7,607 bases of DNA from DASRBO01 sp035653595 (GCA_035653595.1 DASRBO010000183.1:1-7607), one strand, 5' to 3'; shown: positions 1 to 6,746, numbered from the stretch's first letter. A program made the numbers and translations. The notes: generated from the letters alone by a model not told the origin.

Positions 1-170
1 TCCTCGAGGAAGTGGTGCTCGACCTCGAACACGTAGTCGAAGCCGAGGCTGTCGGCGAGCTCCACCTGCTCGAGCATCTCGTGGTAGATCCGCCGCTCCG
101 CGTCCGGGTCCCAGCCGTCGGCCCCCGGCCTCTTGGGCAGCTGGAGCTCGTAGAACAGGCCGAACTTCAT
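1..170 (-). CDS. LLM-class flavin-dependent oxidoreductase, N-terminal fragment (runs off left edge)
   Basis: Only the first 56 codons are in the window; the 3' part lies beyond position 1. The fragment begins MKFGLFYELQ and contains a helix (LEQVELADSLGFDYVF) followed by EHHF (residues 51-54). This is the usual opening of bacterial luciferase-like monooxygenases and F420- or FMN-dependent oxidoreductases: beta-strand 1, helix 1, then the strand with the (V/A)EHHF signature. The ATG at 170 is supported by a GAGGGGG ribosome binding site six bases upstream (177-183). It begins 18 bp after the SDR stop codon, so the two are very likely co-transcribed. By family it would oxidise or reduce an organic substrate in the cytoplasm using reduced flavin or F420. 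The substrate and cofactor cannot be decided from this piece. Confidence 0.88.
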   Translation of the reverse strand, partial: MKFGLFYELQLPKRPGADGWDPDAERRIYHEMLEQVELADSLGFDYVFEVEHHFLE

Positions 171-188
171 GTCAGTCCCCCTCGTTGG

Positions 189-1070
189 TCATGGCCGCTC
201 CGCAGGGCGGCCGGTCCCGGCCGGACGGCGCCCGTCGAGAACGGCCTCCATCCGAGCCTGCACCTGGGCCTTGATCATCTCCGGATGGGTGAGGATGTAG
301 AAGCGCCCCTCCTCCACCGCCTCGACGACGATGTCGGCCACCTGCGCCGGCGGCATTCCCTGCTCGAGGAAGCGGGCCTGGGCCTGGCGGCGAAGGGCCT
401 CCCGCCCCTCGTCGCTCGGTCCGGCGTTGCGCAGGTGGGCTGGCCGGTTGCGCTCGGCGCTGACGATCTGGGTGGCGATGAGTCCGGGGCAGAGGACGGA
501 GACCCCGATGGGGGCGTTGATCGCCTGCAGGTCGTGCCAGAGGCCCTCGCTCAGCCGGGTGACGGCGTGCTTGGTGACCGAGTAGATGGACCCGGGGCCG
601 GTGGAAAGGCCCAGGACGGAGGAGGTGTTCACGACGTGACCGCCCTCGCCGTGGGCCAGCATCCGGGGGACGAAGGCCTGGATGCCGTGCACCACCCCCA
701 GCAGGTTGACGCCCAGGACCCAGTCCCAGTCCTTCTCGGTGGTCTCCCAGAGGGGCCCTCCGCCGCCGGCAACCCCGGCGTTGTTGCAGAGGACATGGAC
801 CGGACCGAACCTCTCCTCGACGGCGTCGGCGAGCTCGTCGACGGACGAGCGGCTGGAGACGTCGGTCACGAAGTGCATCACCTCGGTGGCCGCTCCGACC
901 TCCTCGGCCGCCCGCGCCAGCGGCAGGTCCTCGATGTCGGCCAGCACCACCTGCATGCCCTCGGCGGCGAAGCGCTCGGCCATGGCCCGACCGATACCGC
1001 TGGCCGCCCCGGTCACCACCGCCGTGCGCCCGGGCATCAACACACGGCCGTCACTCGACTGACTGCTCAT
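189..1070 (-). CDS. SDR-family NAD(P)-dependent oxidoreductase
   Basis: A 293-aa classical short-chain dehydrogenase with a complete set of motifs: glycine-rich TGAASGIG at 20-27, acidic D45 after the second strand (LADIE, suggesting NAD(H) over NADP(H)), DV at 70-71, NNAG at 96-99, N122 in the VNLLG helix, catalytic Ser at 150 or 151, and YSVTK with Y163 and K167. PG at 195-196 follows the active site as usual. It should interconvert an alcohol and a ketone on a small cytoplasmic substrate. The variable substrate loop (about 200-230) gives no specific match. It lies 21 bp after the amidohydrolase stop and 18 bp before the LLM gene, as the middle gene of an operon. No convincing Shine-Dalgarno precedes the ATG at 1070 or the in-frame ATG at 1037 (M12), so the exact start is uncertain and translation may be coupled to the upstream gene. 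The C-terminal tail is rich in Pro, Arg and Gly. Confidence 0.95.
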   Translation of the reverse strand: MSSQSSDGRVLMPGRTAVVTGAASGIGRAMAERFAAEGMQVVLADIEDLPLARAAEEVGAATEVMHFVTDVSSRSSVDELADAVEERFGPVHVLCNNAGVAGGGGPLWETTEKDWDWVLGVNLLGVVHGIQAFVPRMLAHGEGGHVVNTSSVLGLSTGPGSIYSVTKHAVTRLSEGLWHDLQAINAPIGVSVLCPGLIATQIVSAERNRPAHLRNAGPSDEGREALRRQAQARFLEQGMPPAQVADIVVEAVEEGRFYILTHPEMIKAQVQARMEAVLDGRRPAGTGRPAERP

Positions 1071-1091
1071 GGCACCCGAGGAGGGGAGGTC

Positions 1092-2237
1092 TCAGATGAT
1101 GAGAGCGGCGTTGGTCACGAAGAACTTCTCGTAGACCTCGTCGCTGTGGCCGTCCAGGCTGGCCCAGAACCGCTGGACCGGCTCCGTACCGCCCTCCACG
1201 TGGGGGAAGTCGGTCGAAAAGACGTAGACGTCCTCCAGCCCAAAGCGCTCGAGGTACTTGCCGACCGGCTCCCACCAGAACGGGGTCACCCGGACCTGCC
1301 GGTTGATGTACTCCGACGGGCGCATGGATAGGAAGCTACGGAGGCGGCTGAACACCTCGAAGCGCTGATCGAGGACCTCGGCCAGGGGACCCACCCACTG
1401 GGCGGTCATCTCGATGGCCCCCAGTCGGAGCCCGGGGTGTCGTTCGAGGACGCCGTCGAGGATCAAGGTGGCCAGGTAGTTGGCGGGAGCGAAGGCGCCG
1501 GCGGTCAGCGTGTACGGGCTCACCGTCTCGCCGTCGAGGGGGTCCTGGCTCCCTCGGGTGCTGGGACGGAGATTGGGCGTGGCCCCCCAAGCCGGATCGA
1601 CGAAGCCGACCTCGCCTCCGATGTGGAACAGGACGGGGACGCCCGCTTCTTCCAGGCGCGCCCAGAACGGCTCCCAGGCCGCGTCAGCCGGAGACAGCCC
1701 GGCCGGGGGTCGCCCGCAACCGATATTCACGGCATAGGCCCCCTTGCCGATGACCCGCTCCAGCTCGTCGATCGCCGGCTGGACCTCGTTCATGTTGATC
1801 ACCGCCACCGGACGCAGGCGCCCGTTGCCGTCCTTGGCCCAATCGAGGACGTAGTCGTTGTGATGGCGGGACACGTCGAAGGCCTCCGGCCGCTTGCTCA
1901 GCATCATGGATGCCGGTACGGCCATCGGGAACATCAGTTGGCGGTCCACACCCATCAGGTCCAGGGTCTGGAGGCGGGCAGCCGGGTCGAAGGCCCCGGC
2001 GGCGGCGTTCATCTTCGCCGTCCAAACGTTTTCGGCCGTGGGCGGCTCGGGCCGGCCCTGGATCGGGTTCAGCTGGTCGACCGAGGTCCCCCTGGCGCTG
2101 GCCATGCGGGCCCAGAACTGCCGCAGCATGCCGGCGAAGACCGGACCCAATGCCTCGTCGAGGTGCTTGGGCGGCACCTGCAGATGTGAGTCAGCGTCGA
2201 GCATCCGGCCCTTCAGGGCCTCCACCGTCACAGCCAT
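1092..2237 (-). CDS. Amidohydrolase-2 family metal-dependent hydrolase/decarboxylase
   Basis: A 381-aa protein of the PF04909-type TIM-barrel family, which includes ACMSD-like decarboxylases and related hydrolases. The N-terminal metal motif is DADSH at 14-18. The second metal region is LFHIGGE with H205. The C-terminal motif is STDFPHVEG with D343 and H346, followed by the usual C-terminal helix ending near TNA. The conserved acidic residue often found three places after the first motif His (D-x-H-x-x-E) is Val21 here. Related proteins act on ring-derived carboxylates or amides in the cytoplasm; the substrate is not identifiable. The ATG at 2237 is preferred over the upstream in-frame ATG at 2279: AAGGAG stands eight bases before 2237, no ribosome site precedes 2279, and family homology starts just after the shorter start. 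It is the first gene of an operon with the SDR (21 bp gap) and LLM genes. Confidence 0.93.
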   Translation of the reverse strand: MAVTVEALKGRMLDADSHLQVPPKHLDEALGPVFAGMLRQFWARMASARGTSVDQLNPIQGRPEPPTAENVWTAKMNAAAGAFDPAARLQTLDLMGVDRQLMFPMAVPASMMLSKRPEAFDVSRHHNDYVLDWAKDGNGRLRPVAVINMNEVQPAIDELERVIGKGAYAVNIGCGRPPAGLSPADAAWEPFWARLEEAGVPVLFHIGGEVGFVDPAWGATPNLRPSTRGSQDPLDGETVSPYTLTAGAFAPANYLATLILDGVLERHPGLRLGAIEMTAQWVGPLAEVLDQRFEVFSRLRSFLSMRPSEYINRQVRVTPFWWEPVGKYLERFGLEDVYVFSTDFPHVEGGTEPVQRFWASLDGHSDEVYEKFFVTNAALII

Positions 2238-2245
2238 CCCCAGCT

Positions 2246-2251
2246 CTCCTT
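2246..2251 (-). promoter_or_regulatory. Ribosome binding site fixing the amidohydrolase start
   Basis: AAGGAG on the minus strand, eight bases before the ATG at 2237. It selects this start over the ATG at 2279, which has only pyrimidine-rich sequence upstream. Confidence 0.75.
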
Positions 2252-2299
2252 GCTCAAGCTCCCGCCGAGGCCGGCCCATGGAGGGCCCGACCCAACATT

Positions 2300-2316
2300 T
2301 CGACCACGGTCAACTT
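2300..2316 (-). promoter_or_regulatory. Candidate operator: imperfect palindrome upstream of the amidohydrolase operon
   Basis: The minus strand reads AAGTTGACCGTGGTCGA, with TTGAC and GTC(G)A arms around a short centre. It lies 62 bases upstream of the amidohydrolase ATG and overlaps the downstream edge of a TATAAG box, so a bound protein would cover the likely transcription start. A sequence with the same layout (13 of 17 identical, all differences transitions) occurs at 6788-6804 upstream of the binding-protein gene. A shorter relative occurs at 2869-2884. An operator role is inference. Confidence 0.4.
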
Positions 2317-2340
2317 ATACCGGACGGCGACGACTGTCGA
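2314..2340 (-). promoter_or_regulatory. Candidate promoter of the amidohydrolase-SDR-LLM operon
   Basis: On the minus strand TCGACA (2340-2335) resembles a -35 box and TATAAG (2319-2314) a -10 box, each five of six to the general bacterial consensus. The spacer is 15 bp, shorter than the ideal 17. Transcription would start near 2306, giving a leader of about 70 nt. This is the best promoter-like sequence in the 170-bp gap between the secreted-protein gene and the amidohydrolase. Confidence 0.4.
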
Positions 2341-2366
2341 GACCGAAATGCCCGAGGGGGGAAGCG

Positions 2367-2382
2367 ACCGGACGACCGGACG
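2367..2382. repeat. Tandem 8-bp repeat (ACCGGACG x2)
   Basis: Two perfect adjacent copies of ACCGGACG (2367-2374 and 2375-2382) just downstream of the secreted-protein gene. A partial copy (CCGGACG) is at 2320-2326. The second copy overlaps the left arm of the inverted repeat at 2379-2409. No function is evident, and it may be chance in GC-rich DNA. Confidence 0.6.
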
Positions 2383-2409
2383 CCGTCGGAGGTGGCGGCG
2401 GCCGGCGTC
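2379..2409 (-). terminator. GC-rich inverted repeat spanning the secreted-protein stop codon
   Basis: GACGCCG (2379-2385) pairs perfectly with CGGCGTC (2403-2409), separated by 17 bases that are themselves GC-rich. The right arm includes two bases of the TGA stop codon (2408-2410). No T-tract follows on the minus strand. A U-less hairpin at a gene end suits an actinobacterial terminator or a 3'-end stability element, but the large loop makes this only moderately likely. Confidence 0.4.
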
Positions 2410-2824
2410 AGTTGGTTTGCCCGGCGGTGATGGTTCCGTACCCGTCGGGATGGAGCGCCAGCGTGTAGGTGCAGTGGTTCGAGTAGTTGATGGTGGTGGC
2501 CTGGGCTCCGGAGCTGTTGAAGGTCTTGCTCTCCACGGTGAGCCCGCCCGATGGGCTCACGTAGACCATCAGGCAACCCTTCTGCTTGGTGTAGATGGTG
2601 AAGGAGCCCGTGTAGGCAGAGGTGACCCCCTGGGCGGCAGCCTTGATGGGGTTGTTGGTCCTGAAGCTGCACGTGGCCTGCTTGGCCAGCTGAGCGGACG
2701 CCCCCTTGGCGTCGGCCGCCTGGCAGTTCACCGGATACGAGGCGCCCGAGCCTGCCGCCAGAGGGACCGCCCAGATCAGGGCCGCCCCCAGACCGACCGA
2801 CACCAACACACGCGACGCTTTCAT
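2408..2824 (-). CDS. Small secreted protein with four cysteines, unknown family
   Basis: A 138-aa protein not assigned to a family. Residues 1-28 form a clear Sec signal peptide: K2 and R5, then a hydrophobic core (VLVSVGLGAALIWAVPLAA), then a small-residue cleavage region around AAGSGA. The mature part of about 110 residues has four cysteines (C34, C52, C84, C118), enough for two disulfides outside the membrane. It is Ser/Thr/Gly/Tyr rich with alternating beta-strand-like segments (GSFTIYTK, GCLMVYVS, TTINYS, YGTITAG), suggesting a small beta-sandwich. There is no lipobox Cys at the cleavage site. The ATG at 2824 is chosen over 2848 because GAAGGA lies seven bases upstream and the signal peptide then begins directly. 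It stands alone, with 168 bp before it and 170 bp after it. An extracellular binding or structural role is possible but unproven. Confidence 0.8.
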   Translation of the reverse strand: MKASRVLVSVGLGAALIWAVPLAAGSGASYPVNCQAADAKGASAQLAKQATCSFRTNNPIKAAAQGVTSAYTGSFTIYTKQKGCLMVYVSPSGGLTVESKTFNSSGAQATTINYSNHCTYTLALHPDGYGTITAGQTN

Positions 2825-2831
2825 CTCACCG

Positions 2832-2837
2832 TCCTTC
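2832..2837 (-). promoter_or_regulatory. Ribosome binding site fixing the secreted-protein start
   Basis: GAAGGA on the minus strand, seven bases before the ATG at 2824. It supports a 138-aa product rather than the longer 146-aa frame. Confidence 0.75.
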
Positions 2838-2865
2838 ACTCCGCCCACCCACTCTCATCATCAAT

Positions 2866-2894
2866 AATTCGACCTCGTCAAGAATTCGACCTCG
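2866..2894. repeat. Direct repeat AATTCGACCTCG x2 in the leader of the secreted-protein gene
   Basis: Perfect 12-bp copies at 2866-2877 and 2883-2894, a 17-bp period, about 40-70 bases upstream of the ATG at 2824. The shorter word AATTCG recurs at 2945-2950. A second overlapping repeat, ACCTCGGGCCG, is at 2889-2899 and 2912-2922. The 168-bp gap (2825-2992) is AT-richer than the genes around it. It also contains a TATAAC box on the minus strand (2937-2932) that could be a -10 element, though no good -35 is seen. Repeated sites in a promoter region suggest a multi-copy protein-binding site. Confidence 0.55.
2869..2884 (-). promoter_or_regulatory. Third, degenerate copy of the TCGACC/GTCAA element
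   Basis: The plus strand reads TCGACCTCGTCAAGAA. It matches the 2300-2316 element (TCGACC-ACG-GTCAA) with one substitution and one missing central base. It lies 44 bases upstream of the secreted-protein ATG, comparable to the 62 and 52 bases for the other two copies. It overlaps the first direct-repeat unit. Weaker than the other two; a shared operator is inference. Confidence 0.28.
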
Positions 2895-2955
2895 GGCCGG
2901 TCCGTCCCTCTACCTCGGGCCGCCCGATCTGGTTATATGGCTCTAATTCGGCGAG

Positions 2956-2975
2956 CCGAGAGGGCCCGCGCTCGG
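2956..2975 (-). terminator. Weak hairpin downstream of the alpha/beta hydrolase gene
   Basis: CCGAG (2956-2960) and CTCGG (2971-2975) form a 5-bp stem around a 10-base loop, starting 17 bases past the hydrolase stop codon. There is no T-tract. It is the only hairpin seen right after this gene and could be chance. Confidence 0.22.
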
Positions 2976-2992
2976 AGTTCTCTTATCCCCCC

Positions 2993-4942
2993 TCAGGTGA
3001 CCACCACTCGCACCCGGGCCAGATTGGTGACCAGGCGCAGGCGGGAATGGGCGTCTCCATCGCGGTGCAGTCCGGCTCGGAACGTGGCGAAGTAGGTGCC
3101 GGGCTCGTCGTATTGGTGGACGGCGCGGGAGGTGATGCGAGCGGCGGACCCGTCCACCGAGTCGTCCCTCAACGCCCAGGTGCCCGAGCCGTCGAAGTCC
3201 CACTGAGCCGAGACGATGGTGCCGGCCCCTGGCGGGGCCTCAGCGACTCCCTCCAGTCTGACCTCCTCGCCAACCCTCACCGATGCGACCGGGCCGCCGT
3301 TCACCCGGGCCTCGACCGCGGGCTGAATGCCGCCCCGATCCTGGGCTGCCCGGGGCACGACCAGCTGGTTGTCCTCGGACAGCTGCCAGGGAGTGCTCGG
3401 CGGAGGGGCAACGCCCTCTTCCACCCAGGCGATCACGTCCCGCAGAGCCTGGGCCCAAGTGCCGCTGTAGTTGATGAGCCGGGTGAGCCCGGGCCTGGTC
3501 AGGGGCACGAGGTGGGCGGCGTTCTCGATCCACCAGATGCGGAAGCGGCTCTCCAGCTCGCCTCCATAGGCCTGCAGCAGCTGGCCCACGTACTCGGTGG
3601 CACAGCTCGGCCAGCACTCCCGGTCAGCCAGATGCTGAAGCAGGATCATCTTGCCCTCGAACCGGCCCTTCGGCACCGGCATGGCGTCGAAGGAGACCGG
3701 GCGCTGCCTGTAGATGGGCCGTCCGTCGATCAGGAACTGCCTCATCACCGGGTAGCGGGCGTCGACCAGATGGCGGTGGTAGTAGGCGAAGGCGACCAGG
3801 TCGCGGTTGTCGATCTCTATCGAGTCGCCCGCCTCGATGTCGCCGAAGCCGACCGGATCGAGAAAGGCCAGGGCCGTGCCCGCCACTGATCCGGTACAGC
3901 GCAGCGCGCGCCCGGCGGCTTTGCCAGAGGTGACGGTCAGCGTCGCCCCAAGCAGGCGCTCGGGAGGGATGGCGGTGTCCATGCGGATCCCGATTGGGCC
4001 CTTCATGGTCATGGCCCGGCCCAGCACGGCGGCGTTGAGGGTGTCGAGGCCTCCACCGGGCCCGGCGGCCCGCAGAGACTCGAGGGTCACCGCGTCGGTC
4101 ACGATGGCCTTGTCCTGCACGTGCAGCGACCGGGCGAGGGGGTCGTCGTCGGCGCCCTCGTAGCCGGGCACCGTCCAGAAGTCCTCGTAGTAGGTCGGAT
4201 CGGAGGTGCCCAGCAGCTGGAGGCCCAGGATCCACAGGGGGTTGGGCTCGAGCTGGGACTCTGCCCCCCGGCAGTAGCCGGCCCGGTACAGAGTCGCAAG
4301 GGCGCGGCGCTGCTCGTCGGTGTCCAGTACGGCGAAGGGGTCCCCGGAGCCGCCGGCGTCGAGGGCGTCGACCACGGCGGCCACCTTGTCCACCCCGAGC
4401 ACGGCGCCCGCCCAGGCGGCCACCGACCAGTTGAAGACGTGCAGGCCGTTCCGGTTGACGATGAAGGGAACGGCACCGTCCCACAGGTCGGGAGCGTGCT
4501 CGAGGCAATCAATGGAGCGCATGCCACCGCCGCTGCCACCGACGACGTAGCCGTGTTGGGGCGGCGCGCCGTATGTCTCGGCCATCACCTGGCGGGCGTG
4601 ACGGGCCGTCTGGGCGCTGGCCCGCCAGGAAAGCACGCTGGCCTGGCCCCGGAGACCGGACAGGTCGTTTCCGATGTGGCCCTGGTTCGACTCGACATAG
4701 GCAGCGCCGTTCTCAGCCGCCACCAGGTGCGCTCCAACCATCGCCCCTTGGTGCTCGCTGCCCCCCATGCCCCCCTGGAGGAACTGGACGAACCGCCCTC
4801 GGAACTGCGCAGGCTCGGGCATGATCACCACGAAGCGGGTGTCGGTCCCCTCGAACCCGCCATGCACGTAGCGGTGACGGAACGGGGAGTCGCGCCACTC
4901 GTCGCTGTCGTGGAAAGGCGCTCCGAAGAATTCGTCGGTCAC
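2993..4942 (-). CDS. Alpha/beta hydrolase (tannase/esterase-like) with C-terminal PKD-like domain
   Basis: A 649-aa protein. The N-terminal part (about 20-515) reads as an alpha/beta hydrolase. Strands FVVIMP (37-42) and FVQFLQGG (51-58) lead to the nucleophile elbow GGSGGG (135-140) with S137. The acid is probably D440 in HLADRECWP and the base H477 in ENAAHLVP, completing a Ser-Asp-His triad. A lid-like insert occupies about 190-300. A beta-rich insert (about 331-380) precedes YYHRH (387-391). Residues about 543-649 resemble a PKD domain: WDFDGSGTW (581-589) and HQYDEPGTYFATF (609-621). Ester hydrolysis, as in the tannase/feruloyl esterase group, is the best guess; the substrate is unknown. 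The start is GTG at 4942, with GAGGAG seven bases upstream; the nearby ATG at 4947 is out of frame and meets a stop at once. No signal peptide or membrane segment is seen, which is odd for a PKD-bearing enzyme. It lies 26 bp after the binding-protein gene, probably in one operon. Confidence 0.82.
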   Translation of the reverse strand: MTDEFFGAPFHDSDEWRDSPFRHRYVHGGFEGTDTRFVVIMPEPAQFRGRFVQFLQGGMGGSEHQGAMVGAHLVAAENGAAYVESNQGHIGNDLSGLRGQASVLSWRASAQTARHARQVMAETYGAPPQHGYVVGGSGGGMRSIDCLEHAPDLWDGAVPFIVNRNGLHVFNWSVAAWAGAVLGVDKVAAVVDALDAGGSGDPFAVLDTDEQRRALATLYRAGYCRGAESQLEPNPLWILGLQLLGTSDPTYYEDFWTVPGYEGADDDPLARSLHVQDKAIVTDAVTLESLRAAGPGGGLDTLNAAVLGRAMTMKGPIGIRMDTAIPPERLLGATLTVTSGKAAGRALRCTGSVAGTALAFLDPVGFGDIEAGDSIEIDNRDLVAFAYYHRHLVDARYPVMRQFLIDGRPIYRQRPVSFDAMPVPKGRFEGKMILLQHLADRECWPSCATEYVGQLLQAYGGELESRFRIWWIENAAHLVPLTRPGLTRLINYSGTWAQALRDVIAWVEEGVAPPPSTPWQLSEDNQLVVPRAAQDRGGIQPAVEARVNGGPVASVRVGEEVRLEGVAEAPPGAGTIVSAQWDFDGSGTWALRDDSVDGSAARITSRAVHQYDEPGTYFATFRAGLHRDGDAHSRLRLVTNLARVRVVVT

Positions 4943-4949
4943 GTCATCG

Positions 4950-4955
4950 CTCCTC
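4950..4955 (-). promoter_or_regulatory. Ribosome binding site for the GTG-start hydrolase
   Basis: GAGGAG on the minus strand, seven bases before the GTG at 4942. It supports a GTG start and an N-terminus without an export signal. Confidence 0.75.
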
Positions 4956-4968
4956 GGATGGGGCGGCG

Positions 4969-6735
4969 TCAGTCGCCGTAGGCGGTGGGATCAGGTGCCA
5001 CGGTTGTCCCGCTGGCGAAGAACGGAGCCGTGGTCGACGGCATCTGTCCGGGCCGGTAGCGCTGGCCAATGTCTATGTACTCGTAGGCCCCCACATTGTC
5101 CGAGGCGGTGCCGTAGGTGTTGGGATCGGGCGGAGGAGCGGTCGGGTTCCACCACGACATGGCGACGTCGTCTACATAGGTGTGCCGGCCCGGCGCGAAC
5201 CCGCCGCCGACCGCCCACTTGGGCGGGTCGGGATAACGGAACCCGAGCTTGTAGAGGCCGGCCTCGACGTTGGCCGGGGTGAGGTCGGGTCCGGCGTCCT
5301 GGATGGCGGTCATCAGCATGTAGAGCGAGTCGTAGTCGTAGTCGCAGAAGACAAAGGCCGGGGTGTTGGCGGGATCCACAGACTGGTAGGAGCGGTAGCA
5401 GTCGGTGTCCTCGAGGGGCCGCTCCATCGCCCCGGGCGTGATCCCGAAGGCATGGGCCCACTCGGTCTGGTTCTGCAAGGAGGCCAGCTGGTTGCGGTCG
5501 AGGGCGCCACCGCCGTTGTCCAGGAACTCGGGGAACCAGTCCTCGTTGGCGGAATCGTTGGTAAATACAGCCGAGCTGATGTAATCGACGTCGATGAGGA
5601 CCGATGTCACGCCGTCGCTCTTGAACTTGGTCACCGCCTGGCCCAGCGACGCCTCCCCCGACTGGGTGTCGAGATCCGAGTAGACGATGTCCAGGTTGAC
5701 CCCGCACTCCGACTTGAGCAGGCCGGCCATATAGGGCCCCAGGTACTGGTACCCCCGGGTGTCGTAGAGGAGGAGCCCGAACTTGCGCTTGGTGTGCTGG
5801 TAGTCGGCCTCTCCCGCCCAGGCGGCGTCCTTGCCCGCCAGCTGTTTGCAGATCCACTCCGCCGTCAGCTGCGACAGCTCCTCACCGCTCATGCTGAACG
5901 TCCACAGGTTTGGGCCGCTGTCGGTGTAGTAGCTCTGCTCCTCCCCGCCCGGGCAGAAGGCGAGAATGCCGTGCGGGCCGAAGTAGCTGCACTCCGGCTC
6001 GTTCCCCGTCCAGGCACCGAACACGCCGTACTGCTGGTCGCAGCTCACCGCCGCCGTCTGCTCGGCGGCGATCCCGCTGCCGGAGGGGTCCGACACTATG
6101 AATTGCACCTGGCGGCCGTAGAACTGGAAGTTCTGGTTGAAGTACCGCTGGAAGACGGTGTAGGTGCGGTCCCAGGCGTTCTGGCTGGCCGACTCCTGGG
6201 CGGCGACCGGCCCGTTGGCGCTGGGGTTGTTACCAGCGCCGTTGCCCTGGACGCAGATCTTGATGGTGTTGCCCGTCACCCCCTGCCAGGTGGCGCCGCC
6301 GTTGTTCCCCTTCCAAGCCGTGGCGCACGGACCCGAGTAGATGTCGGCGGTCTGGCGGGGAGGGATGCCGAAGCCGTGGGGGCAGAAGTTGGGGACTCCC
6401 TTCGGAGGGGGCAGCTGCAGCCCCGGGGGCCCGGCGCCGACGCCGGGGGCGGTGCCGTTGCCGGTGCCTGCCCCGGCGGTGCCCGACGAGGCCTGCTGGA
6501 AGGCGGCGATTATGGACTGCTGGTTCTGGTGGGGGGCGTTGGGTGAGAACTGGGCCGTCTGGGTGGACTGCTGGGCGGGCGGCCTGAGGGCCGACGGCAG
6601 CAGGATCACCACCACCAGGACGGCCATGACCATGTAGGCCAGGGGCAGATAGCGCTCGACCGGTCCGCCGCCGCGTCGGCGCAGCCCTCTGCTCTTCCCT
6701 CCGCTTCCTCGCGCCCCGCGTGGGCTCGCCACCAC
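4969..6735 (-). CDS. Membrane-anchored type-1 periplasmic-binding-fold protein (branched-chain amino acid ABC substrate-binding-like)
   Basis: A 588-aa protein. Residues 1-28 are Arg/Gly-rich and probably cytoplasmic. Residues 29-50 (LPLAYMVMAVLVVVILLPSA core) form one membrane helix with no lipobox cysteine. Residues 51-115 are a low-complexity Gln/Gly/Pro/Ala linker. From about 155 on it reads as a Peripla_BP_6/LivJ-type bilobed domain: NTIKICVQ (156-163), a lobe-1 segment with RQVQFIVSD (208-216), AVSCDQQYGVFGAWTG (229-244), and a lobe-2 region KFGLLLYD (318-325) through FVFCDYDYDSLYMLMTAI (461-478). Ten cysteines lie outside the membrane helix, suggesting disulfides. Ordinary LivJ-type proteins are lipoproteins or free and about 380-420 aa, so the anchor and linker are extra. 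By family it binds a small ligand outside the membrane for uptake or sensing; no permease or ATPase gene is in the window. The start is GTG at 6735 or the adjacent GTG at 6732, which is better spaced (seven bases) from the GGGGG at 6740-6744. The hydrolase follows after 26 bp. Confidence 0.87.
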   Translation of the reverse strand: MVASPRGARGSGGKSRGLRRRGGGPVERYLPLAYMVMAVLVVVILLPSALRPPAQQSTQTAQFSPNAPHQNQQSIIAAFQQASSGTAGAGTGNGTAPGVGAGPPGLQLPPPKGVPNFCPHGFGIPPRQTADIYSGPCATAWKGNNGGATWQGVTGNTIKICVQGNGAGNNPSANGPVAAQESASQNAWDRTYTVFQRYFNQNFQFYGRQVQFIVSDPSGSGIAAEQTAAVSCDQQYGVFGAWTGNEPECSYFGPHGILAFCPGGEEQSYYTDSGPNLWTFSMSGEELSQLTAEWICKQLAGKDAAWAGEADYQHTKRKFGLLLYDTRGYQYLGPYMAGLLKSECGVNLDIVYSDLDTQSGEASLGQAVTKFKSDGVTSVLIDVDYISSAVFTNDSANEDWFPEFLDNGGGALDRNQLASLQNQTEWAHAFGITPGAMERPLEDTDCYRSYQSVDPANTPAFVFCDYDYDSLYMLMTAIQDAGPDLTPANVEAGLYKLGFRYPDPPKWAVGGGFAPGRHTYVDDVAMSWWNPTAPPPDPNTYGTASDNVGAYEYIDIGQRYRPGQMPSTTAPFFASGTTVAPDPTAYGD

Positions 6736-6746
6736 TTCACCCCCAG

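Noticed and set aside
2238..2279. Longer amidohydrolase start at 2279
   Set aside because: No ribosome site precedes it, the extra 14 residues (MGRPRRELEQGELG) are not family-like, and a good AAGGAG precedes the ATG at 2237.
2271..2289. GGCCC/GGGCC hairpin in the amidohydrolase leader
   Set aside because: Only a 5-bp GC stem with a 5-base loop, within background expectation for this composition.
1910..3889. A 659-codon plus-strand open frame, and other long plus-strand frames (12-1331, 4121-4981, 5182-6546)
   Set aside because: They lie antisense to genes with clear family motifs, cross intergenic gaps, and translate to Arg/Gly/Pro/His-rich sequence with no recognisable domain. This is typical of shadow frames in GC-rich DNA.
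4940..4947. ATG at 4947 as the hydrolase start
   Set aside because: It is in a different frame and reaches TGA after one codon. The GTG at 4942 has the ribosome site and opens the long frame.
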